Origin: Nereocystis luetkeana
Taxonomy: Eukaryota > Sar > Phaeophyceae > Laminariales > Laminariaceae
DNA: 64,000 bases
Assembly: GCA_031213475.1 (NCBI GenBank)
Contig: JARUPZ010000021.1
Coordinates: 7,819,420 to 7,883,419, forward strand
Direction of reading: 5' to 3'
Positions within the stretch are counted from its first letter, which is position 1, and each line of letters starts with the position of its first letter. A program made the translations under genes and the position numbers. The notes below the pieces were generated by a model, which saw only the letters and a program-made list of their open reading frames with translations, was not told the origin of the DNA and did not search any database. This document shows, piece after piece, positions 45,474 to 56,732 of this stretch.

Positions 45474-48084
45474 GTGAGCACTCGTTTGATGCGTTTTGAA
45501 GAGTAGTGCACTGTTACCCGAGGCCATAATAAACAGGACCAAATATTGTCTATGCAAGTAGGTAAATAATTTTTTATTTTTTTGTACGGTAGGTACTAAA
45601 CGCTATGGTGCCCCGTAGTAGTTGTTACCGAAAAATCCCGCGAGGGGGCGGTGTGGAAAAATCGCCGGTGAAGTCGTTAGGTCAATGTCATGGTTCCTAT
45701 GGCCGGTGACTTTAACTTACTTATGACGCTACTGCAAAACAATATTCTCTCTCTATAGATGGAGTCTTGCAGGGCTATTTTGTAGGGGAGTGCCTCTGTA
45801 ACCCGCGGGTTGCAATTAAGTTGCGTATTTCCTTGCTGACTACGCCCAGAGGCTCTCTTTAAGCCCTTACACAACCTCTACCGCTTGTCTCTGTCCCTCC
45901 CGCCGAATCGTTACCTCAGGTAGCTGCACAACATTGCAGGGTGATTTCATCGTTTGAGTACGAAATACTGAGTCGGTTGAACTCACCGATTTCGAGTCGT
46001 GTTGACTCAGCATTCCAAAGTCCAGTCTCAACCAAACAAATGGCGAAACTCACAGCTGTCGTGCTGAATTGAATCTGTTAATTACTTTCCCCCATGCAGC
46101 TATCCGATGGCGTCCTTCCGTAAGGCATGGGTAGGGGGTAGAGGTGGTGCATACTCTTCGGGTAATAGTGTGTGCCCTTCCGAATATTCAGCTAGGGTAA
46201 CCGTATTCATTCCAACCCGATGTCGATAAATTGGCGCTCCCTTACTCCAACTTTGAAGGCGCAAGCAACATATTCACTGATGAATAAGGGAGGAAGACGG
46301 AATTGATTGTGGCGGGCTTACTGCGCATGCATATCCGTACCTGGGATGTAAAGGGTGTATACATATTCCATCTGTTGCCAGCACGGAACGTGGTGTAATC
46401 CTTGGCATGCATCTAGTCTGAGAGGAGTTGTTCTATTCTTTCCAATATATATTATGTCTATTAATAGTCAATAAAAAAGCCAACGTTTTGGTGAAATAAT
46501 TAGTACTACTTCATGCACCCTCTCAGTAATGGTGGACACAGCAAGAAACGCGCGTGCGGCGGCACATCAGATATAGAGCACCTTTTTCTTCCTTTTGCAA
46601 CGCTTGTTGAAACCTACCGTCAAATAGACAAGGAGCACTTTCTCATCGTGTTCAAATCAAAATGTTTTTGATTGCAGTTTTCTAACTACTAATGTCGGTC
46701 GTCTAGCTTGGAACGTCAGGTTGTTCTTGCGCACTGCGAGAGTAGAGGGCTTCGCAACATAATCGGAAAAAAAGTGCTACCACGCGCACTTCGCGCTATC
46801 GTGTTCAGCCTATTGCAGCTCCAATCGCGCTACCGCCAACTACAACCGGCGACGTCCGCTCCCACTCTCCCCGCCATGCTTGTTCCTGTTGCGCTGAAGG
46901 CCAATGCAGCAACGGTTTGGTGGGAGTTGACAATGACGACGTCTGCTGCATTGCGGCCTGCGGCACGTGCGGAGGGAGGGGTTGCGCCGGACGATCCGGC
47001 GGCGGGGTGAGTTCGTGTCTGTTGTAGACGCGTGCGCCACTGCACAGCAGTAAGAAGTAGTTACCGGCAACGCCATTTAACCGGCTACTTTGAGAGTTAT
47101 TTACATATCGAATGAAGGCAGCCGTGAGAATACGAAATACGATTCTCCACTGGTTGTACGAGCTACAGCACTCGCAGTTTGACGTTGTGGACACAACGTT
47201 TTGTGCTCAGCCCCCTACATGGCCTATATAGACAAGTCTGATAAAAGACATTATTCGCTCTCATGCTCTCTTGAATTGGACAGGACAACTGCTGCTCCAG
47301 CCGGATCCGGGACAGTGGAGTAATGTGCAGCGCCAGCGGCGCGGCGCCGTGCATCATGGATGATATCGTCGTAGGTGCGTCGTAGTACACCAGCGACAAC
47401 CACTGTTGTTGCGGCTGCGCTTTTCGTGATATCTGTAGGAACATCTTTGGGATCTGTAGGAACATCTTTGGGGTTTGTTTATTTACCTTATCACCCCGGC
47501 GACCGCACTAGCCGACAGGAACACTGGCATGATGTCCAACGACGCATACGTCCTGCGGGTATCTTTTTGACTATACTCGAGAAAACCTACATTGAACGCT
47601 TTGCAGCTTTCATGGATGAAGTGCTCCTTCTGTTTTTCGGCTTGCTCTTCTTGCTGCTTCTGTCTTCCGTGGCAACATGGCTGGAATTTATGTATGTGCT
47701 AACAGGCGGTGACGTACGTAGCTTCATTACCTTACTGCCGATTCGATGCGTGCTTGTGTTGAGCAGACAGCGACTGCAGCAACGGCGTCCCGGGAGTCGA
47801 CGATGGCGAAGTCTGCTGCGCTGCTAGCTGTGGCACTTGTGGAGGAAGTGGTTGCTCCAGACGACCGGGCGGAGGGGTCAGTTGGTTTCTGTGAAAAACG
47901 CGTTCTACCGTTACCGTTGGGAAATGAAATATGCCATCTCAAGAGGGTTGGTTGAGCTCGTACCAATTGAGTTCTATACCTTCCTCGACTAACGAACTTT
48001 AGAAATAATTGCAGTTATGAGCTAACTTCCGAGTTGGTCAAGGGAAAGTTTGGTTCTGCGTCAACCGTGGTTTTGGGATGTTCG

Positions 48085-48122
<38 letters not shown>

Positions 48123-51100
48123 CATCCCATTCATTATCTTCGCACATCTTGTATGAAAAACATCCAATCGACCTGTAAATTACAACAAAGTAAGTGCTGA
48201 GCTCGAGCGAAGCAAAGCTGTTCTACGAGAAGGTGGTACGACCCAAGTGTTTTGAATAATCTTTTGATCTTATACGTTACTCTGGGGTGTATTTTAAGTT
48301 TCTTCGTATTGGATTTCGAGCTGAACTTTGACTTTTCACGTGGTGGACACAAACGTGTTCTGCTCAGCCCCCTATATCGCCTACATTGACAAGTCTGATA
48401 AAAGGCATTATTCGCTCTCACCCTCTCTTGAATTGGACAGGACAACTGCTGCGCCAGCCGGATCCGGGACAGTGAAGTAATGTGCAGCGCCAGCGCCGTG
48501 GCGCCGTGCATCATGGATGATATCGTTGTAGGTGCGTCGTGGTACTCCAGCGACTACCACCGTTGTTGCGGCTGCGCTTTTCGTGATATCTGTAGGAACA
48601 TCTTTGGGGTTTGTTTATTTATCTTATCACCGCGGGGGCCGCACTAACCGACAGGAACACTGGCATGATGTCCAATGACACATACGTCCTGCGGGTATCT
48701 ATCTGACTATACTCGAGAAAACCTACATCGAACGCTTTGCAGCTTTCATGGATTCTGTGTTCCTTCGGTTTTTCGGCTTGCTCTTCTTGCTGCTTCTGTC
48801 TTCCGTGGCAACATGGCTGGAATTTATGTATGTGCTAACAGGCGGTGACGTACGTAGCTTCATTACCTTACCGCCGATTCGATGCGTACGTTTGTTGAGC
48901 AGACAGCGACTGCAGCAACGGCGTCCCGGGAGTCGACGATGGCGAAGTCTGCTGCGCTGCTAGCTGTGGCACTTGTGGAGGAAGTGGTTGCTCCAGACGA
49001 CCGGGCGGAGGGGTCAGTTGGTTTCTGTGAAAAACGCGTTCTACCGTTAACGTTAGGAAATGAAATATGCCATCTCAAGAGGGTTGGTTGAGCTCGTACC
49101 AATTTAGTTCTATACCTTCCTCGACTAACGAACTATAGAAATAAATGCACTTTGTAGGCCCTATATACCTGCATGAGTTGGTCAAAGAAGACTTGGTTCT
49201 GCGTCAACCGTGGTTTTGGGACGTTCTTAGTATGAAAAAAACATCCCATCGACCAGTAAATTACGACAGAAGTATGTGCTGAGCTCGAGCGAAGCAAAGC
49301 TGTTCTACGAGTAGGTGGTACGAACCACCTGGTACCAGGTTATTGTTGTTTCTTCACGGTGTATTTCGAGCCGAGCTTTGACTTTTGCTGGAGTTATCGT
49401 CCGCTGTCCGCTCCGATGATGCCGGGTCTCAGTTGCCCTTTAGTATACACCGGTCTGACGGAAGCATGCTTCGCCCGCCCCATCGCTTTTGTACACAGGA
49501 CAACTGCTGCTCCGGCGCAATCGAGGACAGTGGCGATCTATGCAGCGTCACCCAGGCGGCGCCGTGCATAATGGACGTAGATGCAGGTATGTCTCGATAA
49601 ACTCTCGTCTAGGTCGGCGGCTACGACCCCTGTAGGCAAGTCACCGCTTTCACGGAAATTGTCTGTATCTTTTCGGCGGTTTTTCCTACACATTGTTTTT
49701 TTTTTGTGCACATAGGAACGTATCTGCTGAATGCCCCGTGAGCGGTAAGAAGTAGCGCGTCAAACATAAACCATGATACGACGAGCATGAACGCTCTTTC
49801 TCTGTCATCGATGCCCTTTCTGTGATAAAGGTTGCCGTAAGGGGTGTACCCCAGTTATCGCGACCGACTTTCGTCCAACCGCGCGGACGGCCCTGTACAT
49901 GTAAAAATGTACATGAATAATCGTGTTAGTAGACGCCAATCAACAGAACATTTAGTACTCGGTGCGTATCACGGAGCCTGCACATTTGAGGTATTACGGG
50001 AGACGATAGGTAATATAGGGCCTATGATATTTAAAAACACCTATACCTCGTATATTTAACACTTTTTTACTAATACAACAATATTTGGTCCTATTAACTA
50101 TGGACCCCCGTAATAGGTCTAATTTGATCGTGTTGACACATACGGTATTGGGGTTTATTTACTTGTGGGAGGTTTAGTTTGTTTCGACGCACGGGTTCCC
50201 TACCTGGGAAGCTGTTTGGTTCCTCTGTTACCCCGTGTACGTTTTACGTGGATATTTTGGTGTACCCGGAGGTAGAGTCGAATGACCCCGTGTAAAGTTG
50301 ATCAGGGTCGGCGTCCTAGTTAAACACAGTTCTCGATTTGCTTTCTTTCACCACATGTAGTTTTCAGCTGAGCTCGTGCATCGAGCGGCCGACGAGGTAA
50401 AATACTACGTGTCTCCGGATTTCCGCTATCGTTCCAACCTTTCCCCCCCCCCTCTTGATACCCCGCAGCCCCTACCTGCACCAACGGTCTGCCCGGTGTC
50501 CAATCGGGCTCCATCTGTTGCGAAGCTCAGTGCGAGACCTGCGGAGGAGCCGGTTGCGGCTCGCGCCCCGGTGGCGAGGTTCGTTCGTTGCTGTTGCTTT
50601 CATTTCTAGCCCCCTGTTCGCAGGCGGCAACTATCGTAGCATGTAGTTTAGGTTTTCCCCGACCTAAGAAACCGGGGGAGGCCTTGGGAGAACCAACGTT
50701 CTGTTCGTCTTGTGTCTGGCGGGAGAACGTACCCTGCTCGGCGTCTCTACGTTGGCGGGTCTGACGAGCAGCGTGATATCCTACAGCTTATTAGGAACTT
50801 TATATGGACGAATGGTTTACGCAGGAGACAAACGGGTATATTCCTAAAAACAATTTACTGGGAAGTGGTGAATTTTATTCCAAGTTTGCGTAATTGCCCT
50901 GTTCGTGAACTCGGCTTTGTATCGTTGAGCGGAAACATTCTATATATATGCGAAGTGCTACCAGTACATTAGTGAAGTACGCAAAACCTCTCTTTCCCAC
51001 ATTGTCAGGACCGTTTCGAGGACTTGGTAATATGAAAGTGCTTTTGTTCTTCGGGAAACTGATGTGGTTCGGCCACAGCAGTGTTCGTTTGTACTCTGCC

Positions 51101-53863
51101 CTACTGACGAAAGCATTCCCTACCACTTTCCCCGGTCAACAGGACGGCTGCTGCACATCCAACATCATGGGTAATGGCATGAACTGCACCACCACTATGG
51201 CCGCGCCGTGCATCGTCGACGGTGAGGCTCTTATCATGTTCAGATCGTTAGCCAAGCCAACACTCACAACATCCTTGTGTACAGGTTTCCTTAGTTCGGC
51301 TTACGCTCGCCACCTCGACATTCAGTTGTTCATAGCTCTTTTCTGAATGTGGCGGAGTACCTTCAAGTGTTTTACGATATCTAGATGAAGCGTTGTTTTT
51401 TTAACAAACTGCTACAGGGGCTGTCGGGGTCGTCAACCCATTAACTATGCAAAATCGTCGGACGAGACGCGTGCGGAACCAACCATAACCTATTTCGGCA
51501 GATGCTAAGTTGTTTCCCGAGCGACGAAACCCTCCGATTCAGGATCGTCGGAATGCCATTCTTGTTCAGACAGTGTTTTTCGTATTGCGTTAATTGTGAG
51601 GACGTGACAGTGGTCATCCTGTAGTAGCAGTCAACACGTTCCTCCGTCCCTTTGGGTGGAGCGTAGTTAGTGGGGAGAGACACTCGGAAATGAAATCGCG
51701 AACATTGTTCCGTAGCATGCGCCATTGGCCTAGTCCTTGTTTCCTATGTTCTGCCGATGCCTTCGATAGGCCAAGCAAGGTAACAGCGTCCGTTTAAGAC
51801 ATCATCTAACTCTGTTCTTGGGCGAGCATAAGAGTTCTTGATGTCGTAAGCCTCGGACGACATAGGTGTTACCCCCTAACAGAAACGCACACGTGTCCCG
51901 CGAAAGTGCGAGGAGTGTGGACGGGTTACGGGCTTGCGACACCGATGACTGACGTGAAGATCGGTTGAACTTCTCGCAGTCGTACACATCTAGATATTTA
52001 TTCTACCCTGTCTGGGTGTCTAGGGAATTGGCTAGAGGTCTACCTATAAACCATACGCCAAAAACAACGGCATACCTGGTACATATTATTGGTTACTTCG
52101 AAAGCACGCAGGATTTCCAGTACATTTTCGCGTTCGGTCCTTCGCCAAACATGGAGGGTGCCGGCTATTGTGGTTGTGCACACGCTCGTGCGATTCCAGA
52201 TATGGCGTGGTGACCCCGTATATATTTCTGCCGTCGCTACATGTGTATAATCTTGTCGAAACAGGAGGGTTCCCGGATGTGCCTGTGGCGCTTTGCAGCA
52301 ACGGTGTGGTTGGCGTGGAAAATGGCGGCTTCTGCTGCGAGGCCGGTTGCGGGACATGCGGAGGAAGCGGATGCTCCTCGCGCCCCGGAGGAGCGGTGCG
52401 TTCATAGATGTTGCAATATTTTGTGTCCGAGGCCTCCCGTTCGAGGAGCTATTATACCGCACCAAATCACTGACTTTGAAAAAATTCGAAGTCAAACCGG
52501 ATTAAAAAGTGATGGCCTATATATATATATTAGATATCCTAAAGTATATCTTTGCGAAACGACATAAATCCGACGAACGTGGTCCCAGGAGCCACGTCAC
52601 TCTAAAAGCATTTATTTCCATATTCTGCTTTGTGTACCTCTCTATCGCTGCGCCCGCCATCTTTCGCCCTCGATACGGGCAACCATAGATGTGATACCTT
52701 GGCTTTGCTGACTAGTTGTGACTTAAGAGTCGATTGCTCATGTGGGACTGAATATTCAATGTCGTTGGAAGCATACATATTTGCGGTTGATAATGTTTCC
52801 TATGTATTCCTGATCTTTGGGGTTGCTCAGCAAGCGAAAACATTGGTCTTTCGTTTCCTGTATAACTTTTTTTTTTTTTTTTGCAACAATATAGGTCCCG
52901 TCGAGGGGACGAGCCCCAAAAATGATCGGTTGACCCGCCTTAGCGTGTCAAGTATATCAGCCCCTTTCTGTGTTGCGTACAGCAGTAATTGCGTACAGCG
53001 TCATTTTCTCTTCGCCGAAAGTGGACAATATACTCGCACGATCGAATGAATAGACCACATTTAACATATTCGGCATGCTACGTTCCATATTGGTTGATAT
53101 TGACGTTCAACCATTGACTCCTTCTACCACAGGGTGAACAAATTGCGATCGTTTAGGTCAGACCGTTTCTGACAGGCTGGCATCGTACCCACAGCACGTA
53201 CCAATATGCTCCTAGAGATATAAGAGGCATTGGCCTCATTGTGAATGAATACAATCGATTCTTTTATATGCATTTTCGGGCTTTGTGGCAAAATCTCCCG
53301 GTTGAGTTTTAACATCCAAAACAGGCGGGAGGCTCGCCAGGACCTGCAGAAAGGCGCTGCGTACGACAACCGCTGGTGCCTCTTAGAGCCCCAAATATTG
53401 TTATCGCCGGTAGGGCCCCCTTTGCTATTGCAGCTGAGATGGCCATCCAATGCGCTTTCAACCGATCTCTGTTATCCTGGAGGTTCTGTCAATTTACCTG
53501 ACCTCACCTTGTTCGTGGATATGTATGAATGTACCTGGCGTACAAGCTCGCATTAGTTGTTGAACCCTCTTAGGACTTGTCTCTAAACCAAGACTGTATC
53601 CCTGAAAGGTTCAAGTCAGGGGTTGGTGTTACACGTTCAAGTTCTCTAGCGAAAAGCCTCAGACTAGTATAACTTTAGGCGTTGCCCGCACCGTACCTCC
53701 AGCAGGAACACGCTCGATGACCTCGCCCCCCGACACTGTCTGGTCTGACAAAAAATACACTCCTCGCCCCTGCTGCGTGTTGTAGGACGCTTGCTGCACC
53801 AGCCGGATCGAAGACAGTCAAGTGATGTGCGACGATACGATGATGGCGCCTTGCATCGTCTAA
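45413..53863 (+). CDS. Secreted five-module cysteine-rich protein, 11 exons
   Basis: Spliced product of about 378 residues. Residues 1-20 (MKFGFVLLGLVAL..., then small residues) form a signal peptide with a short basic start and a hydrophobic core. Five two-part modules follow. Part A reads C-x12-CC-x3-C-x2-C-x4-C (CSNG..GV, CC, CGTCGG, RPGG). Part B reads CC-x10-C-x7-C (DNCC, M/L-C, APCI). Each module has ten cysteines in constant spacing, and module 1 has three more at its start, giving 53 cysteines. This suggests disulphide-stabilised extracellular units. All ten introns are GT-AG. A-to-B introns are phase 0 and B-to-A introns are phase 1, and every junction keeps the frame. Module sequences of this kind I recall from heterokont algae, function unknown; binding or cell-wall roles are guesses. 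No other domain is seen. Exon limits rest on motif, frame and splice-site agreement, and additional undetected exons are possible. Confidence 0.85.
46819..47006 (+). CDS. Exon 2: module 1 part A
   Basis: Acceptor TATTGCAG. The exon opens with a Pro/Thr-rich linker (PIALPPTTTGDV) and a short extra Cys cluster (ACSCCAEGQ). The A motif follows (CSNGLVGVDNDDVCC, then CGTCGGRGC). Donor GTGAGT, phase 0. Confidence 0.85.
47284..47374 (+). CDS. Exon 3: module 1 part B
   Basis: Acceptor TTGGACAG. DNCCSSRIRDSGVMC and AAPCIMDD follow. Donor GTGCGT, phase 1. It belongs to the first copy of the tandem duplication. Confidence 0.88.
47767..47876 (+). CDS. Exon 4: module 2 part A
   Basis: Acceptor GAGCAG (a GAG three bases upstream would also keep the frame). 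CSNGVPGVDDGEVCC and CGTCGGSGC follow. Donor GTCAGT, phase 0. It is identical in sequence to exon 6. Confidence 0.85.
48091..48148 (-). mobile_element. SINE tail fragment in intron 4
   Basis: A T-run of about 30 and the terminal SINE sequence TCATCCCATTCATTATCTTC, then GCACATC, are flanked by TTGTAT on both sides (48,085-48,090 and 48,149-48,154). The sibling intron at about 49,223-49,236 has no insertion. It is a strongly 5'-truncated copy. Confidence 0.82.
48441..48531 (+). CDS. Exon 5: module 2 part B
   Basis: Acceptor TTGGACAG. DNCCASRIRDSEVMC and VAPCIMDD follow. Donor GTGCGT, phase 1. It differs from exon 3 at five bases, four of which change the residue. Confidence 0.88.
48903..49012 (+). 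CDS. Exon 6: module 3 part A
   Basis: Same sequence as exon 4 over all 110 bases, with the same acceptor and donor. Confidence 0.85.
49499..49586 (+). CDS. Exon 7: module 3 part B
   Basis: Acceptor TACACAG. DNCCSGAIEDSGDLC and AAPCIMDVDA follow. Donor GTATGT, phase 1. Confidence 0.87.
50469..50578 (+). CDS. Exon 8: module 4 part A
   Basis: A pyrimidine-rich acceptor (CCCCCCCTC...CCGCAG). CTNGLPGVQSGSICC, then CETCGGAGC and RPGGE follow. Donor GTTCGT, phase 0. Confidence 0.87.
51143..51221 (+). CDS. Exon 9: module 4 part B
   Basis: Acceptor GTCAACAG. DGCCTSNIMGNGMNC and AAPCIVD follow. Donor GTGAGG, phase 1. Confidence 0.87.
52265..52395 (+). CDS. Exon 10: module 5 part A
   Basis: Acceptor GAAACAG. 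A short linker (GGFPDVPVAL) is followed by CSNGVVGVENGGFCC and CGTCGGSGC. Donor GTGCGT, phase 0. Confidence 0.87.
53786..53863 (+). CDS. Exon 11: module 5 part B and stop
   Basis: Acceptor GTTGTAG. DACCTSRIEDSQVMC and MAPCIV are followed by TAA. After the stop the same frame stays open for eleven codons to a GT at phase 1 (53,898), the position where the other B exons have their donor. The stop may therefore have shortened a once longer gene. Confidence 0.8.
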   Translation, partial: DACCTSRIEDSQVMCDDTMMAPCIV

Positions 53864-53899
53864 GACGACGCGATCCAGGCCAATTGCTACAAGACAGGT

Positions 53900-56732
53900 A
53901 TTTTTCTGGCATTTGATACCAGTCAGTGCCTTATAGAGCGCTCGCCTAGCCGTAATCGCGAGGTTGTCCTTTGCCGGCGTTTTGGCCGTTCCCAGCAAAA
54001 GAAACGAGTGCATGAGAATCTCCGGTGCGGATTGCCTGTAAAACAAATCAAACAATATCTCTAAATTCGGTTGGGAAATCGGGAAGTTTCATCCTAGAGA
54101 GCTTGTAGCTGCTGTGTGTATTGGTAAATGTGCAGCTGGCCATGTCTCAACCATTATCTCCACATTATCGTACGCTGTAACTTTTGTTCAGAGTTTCGTA
54201 TCGTCCGTAGTATCGAACACATATATCTACTTACTACGTGACAGACTGTACTCGACAATTCACATTTTTCTACGAAACTATGTTGCATTCCAAAGATGAT
54301 ACATAATACGTGCAGACGAACTGTCGGCTCAGGAGATATGGTGTGTAACGTTAGAGGGTGTACAACAGTGTACACCACGGTCGAATGAAATGGACGTCGC
54401 TGTTTGAAAATATATCTGTTAAGATGGCTAAACCAGCTCGGGGTGTATGCATGCTGAGGAGCACTGCCTGCCGTGGCAATAAAAAAAGCACGTTAAATCA
54501 TCTAATATATCAAGAAATAGACAGGGACGCGTGCTCGAGCAGGGGCAGGACCGCCTTCCGAATGACGGGAGCTCCTTCAGATCGCGAGTCTTGTTTTGGG
54601 GACAGACTACTTATATTTGGAGTGGTTTGTCCCCAAACCCGAAGTGCGGTTCGGAATCGGTTTATCGTTGTCGGAGTTTCCTCTTGGTGTTGCGTGTCGT
54701 TTCGGTTGGGTGCAGGCAGTGCTGGAGTCTCTTGGTGGGGTCAATCCACTCAAAATACAAGACGTCTGTCCGCAAGATGAAGACCACGATATTACGTGCC
54801 CGGTAGTAGTTACCCGTTCCACCAAAATCGTTAATTAATTGTGGGTGAGGTACGTATAAAACTCCTGGTGCTTCGTAAGGCGATGCTGGGAAACTCTAAA
54901 AAAAAAGGGTCCGCATCTACGGTAGCGTACGTCCCAGCGGACGATTTGTGTATTCTCTCGAGACCAAATGCATTAAGAAACGGTAACTGCTACGTTTTGA
55001 ACGACTCTTCCGCCTTGTCGAGTGACAAAATTTTATTGTTCCAAGACGGTAGTTGAGCAGCTGTTTCACGTGAAGGAGTTATAACGACACGTCGTGCAGG
55101 ACATGTCGAGGTACAAGGACAGACGGACGATGGTCACGGGAGGGTCTCGCCGCGTCCACGTTCAGACTCTGCTCGAAGCCTGCTATCGGATCCAGCAGCC
55201 TTACTCGCCGAACCCTGCCTAGCCCTGAGAGCTGACCTTTCACCACGAACTACCTACCAACCACTTGCGTCACAGATTCCGACGCTCTATGCCGTAGCCC
55301 CAGAGTATAACCTAGGGAGCGTTCGCCTCACTCAACAGATTACTCACTTCGTGGGGGGGCATTGAATCACTGAGCGATAACAACCAAATGTCAGCTCTAG
55401 CTAGACATAGGGCCGACTACGATACGTAGGTGGTTGATTGTGCGTTTTTAACGACTGCTCGATGCGCGTTTTCTGCAATTTCGTGAGAACCAACACATTG
55501 ACCGTATGGTACCAGTGTGAATTTTAAACAAAATGTGGAGAACAGCTTCGGTAAAAGGGATGTCCCACCATGCAGGTACTTTTACAGGACACGAGGAAGG
55601 GTTGGTGATGATCCAAACGAGCCTGTTTGACAACTCACGTTACCATGAACAAAGCGTAACAGTTTGAGACAAATTTAACGGATGATCTGACTCGAACAAT
55701 ATGACTTTGCGTTTGTATGGATTGCATGCGCTCACCTCCCCACGCCGCCGCCTTGTTCGACCCCCCCTACAACCGTTTTTGACCAGGGTGCGCACGTCGA
55801 TCCCACCGACCCCCATTCACCTCATGTCCGGGTCTACTCATTGTTCAAGCCTGGTTGTTTATGGGGCTAGCATACGATTGAAGATTGAAGAAAACGTCGG
55901 TGTCGGAATAAGATACATCATAGGTTTGGCGACTGGGGGCCCGGGAGGTTTCTTCCAGCACAATTACATCGGTGTACGTCATCTCGGCCTTCGAGGCCGT
56001 GTCGGTAACGGGGAATATGAGGTCCACGTGCCGTGGGCAAAGCATGCCGACTTCCTCATCAAACCGTTTTTCATTTCATGACGTTTAACGTGCCGGGTAG
56101 TTGGGGTGTTGGGTTGGCTGGAACGGGGAAATTGCAGAGCAATTAGAAGTGCGGTCTAGTGCTGACCATTGTTCGACTCAAGTCATCACGCCTGTCGGCT
56201 CCTATGTCGATGGTCTTGGCGACCTATGGCGCACACTTCGCTAATTTGTGTACTGCACCCAGCATACTTAAAAAGCAAATACTACTGTAGTATTAATATT
56301 TCCATCCGAATGCCGAAATGCGTTCTATATTTCACACTCCTGTAGACACAAGCGTAGGGGCCTGCATCAAGCTGGAATTGATGTTTAGTGTAACAGGGCC
56401 GTACTATCGTGCTGTTTTTCCAGTGTGGAAACACAACAGACGCAGTGATGCCATCCGGCAGTACGTCATCTATGTGAAAACAGTGTTGAGATTTTACGTT
56501 GAAGGTTTTACCAATATGCCATATTTTTGTTGGACTTTTCCCCTTCCCGTACTCACTGTTTTAAGTTTGTGGATAGATCGTAACTGAAATAGCAGAATTG
56601 CCGTTTCGAGATACGGACATCGCGACTGCCGTTTTTTTCTTTCGTGACGATAATGTACCAGGGTAATGGAGTTTGGGGTCGTCATTTTAGCCACGGGCAG
56701 GTATATATGATAGGTTTGTTCTTGCGTCGATT
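53900..56732. other. Unassigned DNA downstream of the cysteine-rich gene
   Basis: No further cysteine module is seen. Open frames of 126-140 codons (54,358-54,780; 55,701-56,081, both plus) lack recognisable domains. A palindromic unit lies at 54,590-54,655. Confidence 0.4.
54590..54655 (+). repeat. Short palindromic repeat, copy 3
   Basis: GTTTTGGGGACAGACTAC, a loop, and GAGTGGTTTGTCCCCAAA are followed by GAAGTGCGGTTC. Confidence 0.65.

Larger units (their letters stand above)
47183..49388 (+). repeat. Tandem duplication of a B-A exon pair with introns
   Basis: Copy 1 (about 47,183-48,337) and copy 2 (about 48,341-49,388) share exons, splice sites and most intron sequence. Each starts near GTGGACACAA(A)CG with CTCAGCCCCCTA and ends near TTTCGAGC(Y)GAxCTTTGACTTTT. 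The size difference is partly explained by a SINE fragment in copy 1. Confidence 0.88.

Noticed and set aside
47375-47827. Hydrophobic 150-codon frame through intron 3 (FFGLLFLLLLSS...), also present at 48,748-48,963
   Set aside because: It overlaps exon 4 in a different frame. Its presence in both places is explained by the recent tandem duplication, so it is not independent evidence of coding.
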